The notes below the pieces were generated by a model. It saw only the letters and a list, made by a program, of their open reading frames with translations. It did not search any database and had not been told where the DNA came from. From assembly GCA_030629295.1 (NCBI GenBank), contig DAOVPH010000046.1:1-10022 (forward strand): DNA of 10,022 bases, in the 5' to 3' direction. Of this stretch, positions 5,073 through 10,022 are shown in pieces. Each line of letters opens with the position of its first letter. The first letter of the stretch is position 1. Both the position numbers and the translations under genes were made by a program. This DNA comes from Candidatus Latescibacterota bacterium. GTDB taxonomy: Bacteria; Latescibacterota; MVCY01.

Positions 5073-7541
5073 ATGACTTCTCGCAGTGGTAAACTGATAC
5101 CGGTCTACATTGAAGATGAGATGAAGAAGTCCTATCTCGATTATTCTATGAGTGTGATTGTCTCCCGGGCGTTGCCTGATGTGAAGGATGGTCTCAAGCC
5201 TTCTCAGCGGCGAATTTTAGTGGCTATGAACGACCTGAACCTCAGCCCCGGGCGACAGCACCGTAAATGCGCTAAAATTGCTGGAGATACCTCAGGCAAT
5301 TACCACCCCCATGGTGAGGCAGTGGTCTACCCCACCTTGGTGAGAATGGCTCAGGATTTCAATCTTCGTTATCCCTTAGTGAATGGCCAGGGCAACTTCG
5401 GCTCAGTGGACGGTGACCCCCCAGCGGCGATGCGATACACCGAGGCCCGGATGGATCACTTTGCAGTTGAACTGTTGGAGGATTTGGACAAAGAGACGGT
5501 TGACTTTGTATCCAATTACGATGAGACCCGCACCGAGCCCACGGTGCTGCCGGCAAGGTTCCCCAACCTTATTTGCAACGGCTGTTCTGGGATAGCCGTG
5601 GGAATGGCGACTAATATCCCTCCTCACAATCTCTGTGAAGTTGTGGACGGATTAGTGACCCTCATAGACAACCCCGAGCTTGGCGATGAGGAACTTATGC
5701 AGTATGTAAAAGGACCAGATTTTCCTACCGGGGCGATTATATATGGCAAAGAGGGTATTAGAGAAGCATACCTGACCGGCAGAGGGAAGGTCACTCTGAG
5801 GGCACGGGTAGAGCTGGAAGAAGAAAAGGGGGGAGACCAAAAAATTGTCATCACGGAGATTCCTTTTCAGGTGAATAAGGCAGACCTTCTGGAGAACATT
5901 GCTCGTCTCATTAGAGAAAAGAAAATAGAGGGGATTACTGATCTCCGAGACGAGTCAGACCGAAAGGGGATGCGGATTGTAATCGAGTTGCGCAGGGAGG
6001 CTGTCTCCTCGATAGTCCTCAATCTCCTTTACGCGCACACCACCCTGCAGACTACCTTCGGGGCTATTATGCTGGCCTTAGTAGATGGTCAGCCGAAGGT
6101 GCTTACTTTAAAACAGATACTTTCTCTTTTCCTTCAGCATCGCCACCAGGTGGTGACCCGCCGCACCCAATTTGAGCTGAACAAGGCAGAAAAGAGGGCA
6201 CATATCTTAGAGGGACTGAAGATTGCCCTACAAAATATTGATGAGGTTATCTCTATTATCAGAGAGGCACAGGATTCCGCAGTAGCAAAAGAGCTTTTGT
6301 GTCAGAAGTTCTCTCTGTCTGAAACGCAGGCCCAGGCGATTTTAGATATGCGGCTGGGGCGATTAACCCGCTTAGAACAGGATAAAGTGGAAGAGGAATA
6401 TCAGGAACTGTTGAAATACATCGCCCAGCACAAGCACCTACTGGCAGACTACTCCCAGAGAATGGAGGTAATAAAGAGAGAACTTTTAGAATTAAAGCAG
6501 AAGTACGGAGATGCCCGGAGGACGGAGATTGTTGAAGAAACTGTGGGGCATATTTCTATAGAAGACTTGATAGCTGAAGAAGAGATGGCGGTCACCATTT
6601 CTCACTCAGGGTACATTAAACGTCTGGCGTTAGACACGTACAGACGCCAGCACCGGGGTGGATTTGGAGTTAGAGGAATGGCCACCAAAGAAGAGGACTT
6701 CGTCGAACATCTGGTCATTGCCTCTACCCACGACTGGATACTTTTCCTCACCGACAGAGGGCAGTGTTACTGGCTGAAGGTCTACGAAATTCCGGAAGGC
6801 AGCCGTGTCTCCAAAGGGCGTTCCATAGTGAACCTGTTGAAAGTGAAAAACGAGGAGACGATTACTGCCTTTGTGCCGGTCAAGCAGTTTGATGCTCAGT
6901 ATTTTCTTACCATAGCCACGGGTAAGGGGGTCATTAAGAAGACCAACCTGGCAGCCTACAGTTCCCCTCGAAAAGGCGGTATCCGGGCTATCTCGCTCAC
7001 TTCAGACGACACGGTGATTGCCGCAGCTCTTACCGATGGCAAAAAAGATATCCTGCTGGCTGCCGGAAATGGCCGGGCCATTCGGTTTCACGAGACAGAG
7101 GTGAGAGAAACAGGGAGATCTGCCCAGGGGGTCAGAGGGATGAGGCTCTCCGAAGACAACAGGGTGGTAGGAATGGTCATCGCTGAGCAGCTTCAGGACC
7201 GTCAGAGCAAAAAGAGCAGCGCCGCCGAGGAGTGTCTCCTCTCTGTCACTGAGAATGGGTATGGCAAGAGGACGAAGATTTCGAGGTATCCCCTTACTCA
7301 TCGAGGGGGTAAGGGGGTTATTTCTGCCAAGATTACTTCGTCAAAAGGGAAAGTGGTGGCGGTGGAGAAGGTGAGTAGACGCGACGAGGTGATGATTATT
7401 TCCCAGGGGGGAAAGCTGATTCGCCTGACAATTAGGAATATTCGCATGGCTAGCAGGAATACTCAGGGAGTTAAGTTGGTCAGTCTAAGAGACGACAAAG
7501 TGATAGATGTAGCCACAGTGGTTTCTGAGCACAAGGACTAA
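5073..7541 (+). CDS. gyrA: DNA gyrase subunit A
   Basis: GyrA is the DNA breakage-reunion subunit of gyrase, which forms a covalent tyrosine-DNA link and wraps DNA for supercoiling. The product is 822 residues, a normal length. The ATG has an AGGA-containing site at 5064-5067. The winged-helix domain includes SRALPDVKDGLKPSQRR (31-47) and catalytic Tyr122 in AAMRYTEAR. Numbering coincides with E. coli, so the quinolone-region residues read directly as HPHGEAVVYPTLVRMAQ: Glu82, Ala83 and Pro87. The tower and coiled-coil region with MRLGRLTRLEQDKVEEEYQELLKYI is intact. The C-terminal wrapping domain shows six blade-like repeats, including HRGGFGVRGM, PRKGGIRAISL, RSAQGVRGMRL, HRGGKGVISAKI and RNTQGVKLVSL. 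The first repeat holds the GyrA box at 526-532, here QHRGGFG against the consensus QRRGGRG. A GyrA box of any kind separates it from ParC. It sits 182 bp after gyrB with palindromic elements between. Confidence 0.97.
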   Translation: MTSRSGKLIPVYIEDEMKKSYLDYSMSVIVSRALPDVKDGLKPSQRRILVAMNDLNLSPGRQHRKCAKIAGDTSGNYHPHGEAVVYPTLVRMAQDFNLRYPLVNGQGNFGSVDGDPPAAMRYTEARMDHFAVELLEDLDKETVDFVSNYDETRTEPTVLPARFPNLICNGCSGIAVGMATNIPPHNLCEVVDGLVTLIDNPELGDEELMQYVKGPDFPTGAIIYGKEGIREAYLTGRGKVTLRARVELEEEKGGDQKIVITEIPFQVNKADLLENIARLIREKKIEGITDLRDESDRKGMRIVIELRREAVSSIVLNLLYAHTTLQTTFGAIMLALVDGQPKVLTLKQILSLFLQHRHQVVTRRTQFELNKAEKRAHILEGLKIALQNIDEVISIIREAQDSAVAKELLCQKFSLSETQAQAILDMRLGRLTRLEQDKVEEEYQELLKYIAQHKHLLADYSQRMEVIKRELLELKQKYGDARRTEIVEETVGHISIEDLIAEEEMAVTISHSGYIKRLALDTYRRQHRGGFGVRGMATKEEDFVEHLVIASTHDWILFLTDRGQCYWLKVYEIPEGSRVSKGRSIVNLLKVKNEETITAFVPVKQFDAQYFLTIATGKGVIKKTNLAAYSSPRKGGIRAISLTSDDTVIAAALTDGKKDILLAAGNGRAIRFHETEVRETGRSAQGVRGMRLSEDNRVVGMVIAEQLQDRQSKKSSAAEECLLSVTENGYGKRTKISRYPLTHRGGKGVISAKITSSKGKVVAVEKVSRRDEVMIISQGGKLIRLTIRNIRMASRNTQGVKLVSLRDDKVIDVATVVSEHKD

Positions 7542-7566
7542 ACAGCTTGAGACATTTATCATCGGG

Positions 7567-7580
7567 CATTAGTCATTAGA
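7567..7580. repeat. Two tandem heptamers CATTAGT / CATTAGA
   Basis: Two near-identical heptamers lie 25 bases after the gyrA stop. Longer runs of CATTAGT-like heptamers are common intergenic short tandem repeats in some bacteria; with only two copies this could be chance. Confidence 0.3.
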
Positions 7581-7680
7581 TAAAAGGGGGTTAACCAATT
7601 GACAGAATTTATCCGTCTGGCCTGGGGTGAGCTGCTTTAAAGGTGGAGACCCCCGGTACAACAAAGAACAGGGGGTGAGT

Positions 7681-8181
7681 ATGAAGACAGTCTATTCCTG
7701 TCTGGCAATAGCAGTATTTTTGTTTCTTGGCTCTGGATGTGTGGAACAATCTGCTGAGGAGCTTTATGGGGAAGCTGAAAAAGCGGCGGCCGACTCGTCA
7801 TCATACGAGAAGGCCGAGAAGCTATTTCGGAAATTGCTCGCCAAGTATCCAGAGGATGAAAGATGCGACGATGTCCTGTTTGCCTTAGCCCAGATTGAGG
7901 TGAACAAGGGCAGAGGGCAGGAGGCAGTGGCTAAGTATGAACAGTTGCTGAAGCAATATCCTCAGAGCGGCCTGTGTTACAAGGCACAGTTTATGATTGG
8001 ATTTATATACTCAGAGATGCTTCACGATTACTCGAAGGCAAAGCAGGCTTATCGGAAGGTGATCGAGAGCTACCCCGACTGCGATCTGGTCAGCTCTGCC
8101 GAATGGATGATTGCGAATATGGGGAAAAGCCCCGAAGAGACAGGCGGATTTGATTCGGAGAAAACCAAAGGTACTCAGTAG
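7681..8181 (+). CDS. TPR-containing lipoprotein, BamD/YbgF-like
   Basis: The product is a 166-residue protein with an N-terminal lipoprotein signal (MKTVYSCLAIAVFLFLGSGC), lipidated Cys20 expected, and no Asp at +2, compatible with outer-membrane sorting in a diderm. The mature part is almost entirely tetratricopeptide-like helices: YEKAEKLFRKLLAKYP, GQEAVAKYEQLLKQYP and YSKAKQAYRKVIESYP, each ending in the YP seen in BamD- and YbgF-type repeats. It is shorter than BamD, so assignment to the BAM or Tol-Pal machinery is not warranted; a cell-envelope scaffold is the safest reading. An in-frame GTG at 7627 would add 18 residues before the signal peptide and is rejected; GGGGGTGAG at 7671-7679 precedes the chosen ATG. 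It is separated from gyrA by 139 bp and lies only 51 bp from the next gene, so it may be co-transcribed with that gene. Confidence 0.88.
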   Translation: MKTVYSCLAIAVFLFLGSGCVEQSAEELYGEAEKAAADSSSYEKAEKLFRKLLAKYPEDERCDDVLFALAQIEVNKGRGQEAVAKYEQLLKQYPQSGLCYKAQFMIGFIYSEMLHDYSKAKQAYRKVIESYPDCDLVSSAEWMIANMGKSPEETGGFDSEKTKGTQ

Positions 8182-8197
8182 AATGTGACAGTTCAGC

Positions 8198-8217
8198 CAC
8201 TAAGACACTATTTAGTG
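8198..8217. repeat. Short palindrome CACTAA...TTAGTG, possible relic element
   Basis: CACTAA (8198-8203) faces TTAGTG (8212-8217) across GACACTAT. The sequence GCCACTAAGACAC resembles the GCCACAAAGACAC element upstream of gyrB and may be a decayed relative. It lies between GTG 8185 and GTG 8233 of the next gene and encodes the basic, atypical N-terminal extension there. Confidence 0.4.
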
Positions 8218-8219
8218 AG

Positions 8220-8227
8220 AAGGCGGA
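8220..8227 (+). promoter_or_regulatory. Shine-Dalgarno-like AAGGCGGA for GTG 8233
   Basis: AAGGCGGA ends 5 bases before GTG 8233 and differs from AGGAGG by one base in its core. No comparable site lies before GTG 8185. This supports the shorter start. Confidence 0.45.
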
Positions 8228-8232
8228 CAACA

Positions 8233-8976
8233 GTGAGAATTGAGAGCGTGCTGACGGTATCCGAATCCAAGAGACTCATAGCCAAAGGCGTTAAGGAACT
8301 CGAGATCGTTAAGAAAGCTTTAACAGACGGAATGGTGACCGTGGCTATGGGCACCACTAACACCTATGTGGCCGAGGAATTTACCGGTCAAAGGATTGCG
8401 AAGTTCGGCTACACCACTGGTTTGACGCTGCCCAAAGGGAGAGAGAAGAAACTCCGTCTGGATATCCCCCGAAGGCCGGCAGTGGTATTTCGGAAGGGTA
8501 AATTGATAGAGGGATTATCGGTAAATGACTCGGTTAAAGAGCTTAAGGCTGGCGATGTTTTTATTAAGGGGGCAAATGCCCTAAACTACAGGGAGAAGGT
8601 GGCGGGTGTCCTTGTTGGGGATCCAACTGGAGGGACTGTTGGCAATGCCATTGGCCCTTTGATTGGCCGTAAGGTCCATCTGGTTATTCCCATCGGGTTA
8701 GAGAAATGTATTCCCTCTGATATCGTCGAGTTAAGCCGCCAGATAGCCCTTACCTCAGAGGCAAATGTCACCTCTCTTTTCCCGGTCACTGGGGTGATAG
8801 TGACGGAAATCGAGGCATTAGAGACCTTGGTCGATGTGCGGGTGGTGCAAGTTGCCGCCGGAGGGGTGGCCGGAGCTGAAGGCTCGGTGAGGTTGCAGAT
8901 TGAGGGAAAAAAGGGAGAAATCGAGAAGGTGGAAAGAATTTTAGAGGGGATCTATGGGGAGGAGGAGTTTGGTTAA
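8233..8976 (+). CDS. Conserved-looking protein of unknown function, 247 residues
   Basis: I do not recognise this gene with confidence. From GTG 8233 the product begins VRIESVLTVSESKRLIAKGV and has no signal peptide or membrane segment, so it is probably cytoplasmic. Glycine-rich segments look constrained: TVAMGTTNTYVAEEFTG near the N-terminus, then GDVFIKGANALNYREKVAGVLVGDPTGGTVGNAIGPLIGRKVHLVIPIGLEK in the middle, and VAAGGVAGAEGSVRLQIEG near the C-terminus. The MGTTNTYVAEE segment distantly recalls the glycine/threonine loop of NagB/RpiA/CoA-transferase-fold proteins that bind phosphate or CoA ligands; this is only an impression. The closing GSVRLQIEGKKGEIEKVERILEGIYG could be a small alpha/beta ligand-binding lobe. 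GTG 8185 is an alternative start giving 263 residues, but it would place palindrome-derived sequence at the N-terminus. It follows the TPR lipoprotein closely, though the two share no obvious function. The gene is real by its long clean frame; its role is unknown. Confidence 0.8.
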   Translation: MRIESVLTVSESKRLIAKGVKELEIVKKALTDGMVTVAMGTTNTYVAEEFTGQRIAKFGYTTGLTLPKGREKKLRLDIPRRPAVVFRKGKLIEGLSVNDSVKELKAGDVFIKGANALNYREKVAGVLVGDPTGGTVGNAIGPLIGRKVHLVIPIGLEKCIPSDIVELSRQIALTSEANVTSLFPVTGVIVTEIEALETLVDVRVVQVAAGGVAGAEGSVRLQIEGKKGEIEKVERILEGIYGEEEFG

Positions 8977-9029
8977 TCCTGGTATCCTGATAGGTTGCCT
9001 GGGGATCTCATTGGTGGCAAAGTAATTTC

Positions 9030-9101
9030 GTAGGTTGGGTTTAAGCGTAGCGAACCCGACAAAAGGCGGAATGTTGGGTTTCGTCCCTCAACCCAACCTA
9101 C
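9030..9101. repeat. Nested palindromic element, GTAGGTTGGGTT-type
   Basis: The outer arms GTAGGTTGGGTT (9030-9041) and AACCCAACCTAC (9090-9101) are perfect 12-bp complements. Inside them, CGAACCCGACA (9051-9061) faces TGTTGGGTTTCG (9072-9083), which can form a second, imperfect stem. The result is a 72-bp two-level hairpin. Palindromes with GTAGGTTGGGTT arms are, to my recollection, dispersed in many genomes. It encodes no protein and could be a miniature element moved in trans by a transposase. Confidence 0.7.
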
Positions 9102-9104
9102 AAG

Positions 9105-9128
9105 CTATCCCTGCCTTTTTGGGGATAG
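9105..9128. repeat. Short hairpin CTATCCC / GGGATAG
   Basis: Seven-base perfect arms at 9105-9111 and 9122-9128 enclose a 10-base loop containing T5. An overlapping alternative, TGCCTT (9112-9117) with AAGGCA (9131-9136), is mutually exclusive with it. No T-run follows either hairpin, so a terminator call is not supported. Confidence 0.3.
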
Positions 9129-9132
9129 GGAA

Positions 9133-9159
9133 GGCAGAGGTGGCAGACATGGCAGAGAG
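9133..9159. repeat. Three tandem 9-bp units, GGCAGAnnn
   Basis: GGCAGAGGT, GGCAGACAT and GGCAGAGAG follow one another exactly at 9-bp spacing. The first six bases are invariant and the last three vary. The meaning is unknown; it may come from local slippage or from a decayed coding segment. Confidence 0.45.
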
Positions 9160-9181
9160 CGAACTTGCTTAGCATGTTAAT

Positions 9182-9210
9182 CCTCCCGCAGGTTCCGAAC
9201 CTCCGGGAGG
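9182..9210. repeat. 29-bp near-perfect palindrome, CCTCCCG...CGGGAGG type
   Basis: CCTCCCG (9182-9188) pairs with CGGGAGG (9204-9210); after one C-C mismatch, AGGTT (9190-9194) pairs with AACCT (9198-9202) around the loop CCG. This makes a stable 12-bp hairpin 42 bases upstream of the ABC-ATPase start. It is the same overall length as the element at 4961-4989 but unrelated in sequence. There is no T-run after it. Confidence 0.65.
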
Positions 9211-9237
9211 GTACCACAGTCAATTCCTAAAAACATG

Positions 9238-9244
9238 AAGGGAG
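9238..9244 (+). promoter_or_regulatory. Shine-Dalgarno AAGGGAG that selects TTG 9253
   Basis: AAGGGAG lies 8 bases before TTG 9253. The in-frame ATG at 9235 has no such site upstream and would add only MKGAGI before the family-typical N-terminus. Confidence 0.55.
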
Positions 9245-9252
9245 CGGGCATC

Positions 9253-10022
9253 TTGATAGAGGTTGAACATCTGAGCAAATATTTCGGCAGAACAACAGGG
9301 GTGGCTGACATATCTTTTCGGGTAGAGAAGGGAGAGATACTCGGATTTCTGGGTCCCAATGGTGCGGGCAAGACCACCACTATGCGCATCCTCACCTGCT
9401 TTCTGCCCGCCTCAGCAGGTACCGCCCGGGTGGCCGGATACGATGTCTTTACCGACTCCTTGGAAGTGAGAAAAAGGATAGGCTACCTGCCTGAAAATCC
9501 ACCAGTTTACAACGATATGACCGTCAGGTATTTTCTGGAGTTCAACGCAAAGATAAAAGGGATCGAGCCCAAACAGCAGAAAAACAGGACAGAGGCGGTA
9601 ATAGAGAAATGCGCCCTTCAGGAGGTCAAGGAGACCATCATTGGCAAACTATCCCGGGGCTACAAACAAAGAGTGGGACTGGCTCAGGCCTTAATCCATG
9701 ACCCAGAGGTGTTGATCCTGGATGAGCCCACTATGGGACTTGATCCCCGGCAGATAATCGAGGTGCGCCAGTTGATCAAAGAACTGGGAGGAGAACATAC
9801 CATTATCCTCAGCACCCACATCCTGCCGGAGGTGAGCGTCACCTGCGAGAGAGTAGTCATTATTAACAAGGGCAAGATCGCCGCTGTGGATACCCCGGAG
9901 AACCTCACTGTTCGACTGAAGGGGTCTGAAAGGATCTATTTAGAAGTGGAAGGACCTGTTGGCCAGGTGGAACAGAGACTCAAACAGGTCCCCGATGTCA
10001 CAGCAGTTAGCGTAGAAACTCG
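9253..10022 (+). CDS. ABC transporter ATP-binding protein, GldA/ABC-2 export type (3'-truncated by window edge)
   Basis: This is the ATPase subunit of an ABC-2-type exporter: two copies hydrolyse ATP on the cytoplasmic face to drive a membrane permease, probably encoded just downstream outside the window. From TTG 9253, 256 residues are visible with no stop; the family is usually about 300-330. Motifs in order: Walker A GPNGAGKTT (34-42), Q-loop region GYLPENPPVY (77-86) with Glu81 where the general family has Gln, signature LSRGY (133-137) in LSRGYKQRVGLAQALIHDP, Walker B with Asp157-Glu158 in LILDEPTMGLDP, and the H-loop His189 in STHILPEV. LPENPP and LSRGYKQRVGLAQ are typical of the gliding-motility GldA and related exporters; substrate cannot be told. 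Visible residues after about 220 begin the C-terminal accessory domain (DUF4162-like). It is preceded by a repeat-rich spacer, so it is probably a separate transcription unit. Confidence 0.94.
   Translation, partial: MIEVEHLSKYFGRTTGVADISFRVEKGEILGFLGPNGAGKTTTMRILTCFLPASAGTARVAGYDVFTDSLEVRKRIGYLPENPPVYNDMTVRYFLEFNAKIKGIEPKQQKNRTEAVIEKCALQEVKETIIGKLSRGYKQRVGLAQALIHDPEVLILDEPTMGLDPRQIIEVRQLIKELGGEHTIILSTHILPEVSVTCERVVIINKGKIAAVDTPENLTVRLKGSERIYLEVEGPVGQVEQRLKQVPDVTAVSVET

Noticed and set aside
7599..7640. Mini-ORF TTG 7599 (MTEFIRLAWGELL) and TTGACA as a -35 element
   Set aside because: Only 13 codons, with no support beyond a G-rich stretch upstream; no TATAAT-like -10 lies about 17 bases after the TTGACA. 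It may be a gene remnant but cannot be shown.
7627..7680. Extension of the TPR lipoprotein from GTG 7627
   Set aside because: It would put 18 polar residues in front of a standard lipoprotein signal peptide, which must be N-terminal.
9174..9230. Short ORF from ATG 9174 across the hairpin
   Set aside because: About 18 codons made mostly of palindrome sequence, with no ribosome-binding site.
1..10022. CRISPR arrays, tRNA or rRNA genes, transposase genes
   Set aside because: No spaced direct-repeat array, no tRNA-like cloverleaf or rRNA signature, and no transposase-like frame was seen on either strand.

Overview
The window is a replication-initiation and gyrase locus of an uncultured-looking bacterium. 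All genes are on the + strand, in the order dnaA (5' end cut off), a probable oriC, dnaN, a DUF721/DciA-family gene, gyrB, gyrA, a TPR lipoprotein, an unrecognised conserved gene, and the start of an ABC-transporter ATPase (3' end cut off). A lipoprotein signal peptide followed by BamD-like tetratricopeptide repeats suggests a diderm. The GyrA and GyrB motif variants (HPHGE...YPTLV in GyrA; LPLWGK in GyrB) recall non-proteobacterial lineages such as PVC-like, spirochaete-like or candidate phyla. I cannot place the organism more closely from sequence alone.

Region by region: 1-1038 encodes nearly the whole AAA+ domain and all of the DNA-binding domain of DnaA. 1039-1456 is a non-coding AT-rich stretch with several DnaA-box-like 9-mers, inverted and direct repeats and an AT-rich tract beside the best-placed box; it is the best oriC candidate, and it also carries a perfect TATAAT that could serve dnaN. 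1457-4890 holds dnaN, the small DUF721/DciA gene (whose start codon is problematic) and gyrB. No recF lies between dnaN and gyrB, where many bacteria keep it. 5073-7541 is gyrA. 7681-8976 holds the lipoprotein gene and a gene I cannot name. 8977-9252 is a repeat-rich spacer. 9253 to the end is an ABC ATPase of the GldA/ABC-2 export type.

The genes form a coherent chromosome-replication block: DnaA opens the origin, a DciA-type protein probably helps deliver the replicative helicase, the beta clamp tethers the polymerase, and gyrase relieves the torsion ahead of the fork.

The least ordinary features are these: (i) intergenic gaps after the DUF721/DciA gene carry palindromic elements of at least four unrelated sequence types, two of which create false upstream starts for the following gene; (ii) the DUF721/DciA gene has a well-placed Shine-Dalgarno sequence in front of an ATC codon where ATG is expected; (iii) GyrA has Ala83 and Pro87 at the two classic quinolone-contact positions and a degenerate GyrA box, QHRGGFG; (iv) a 247-residue conserved-looking protein of unknown function follows the gyrase genes. 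I found no CRISPR array, RNA gene, transposase or clear new system in the window.
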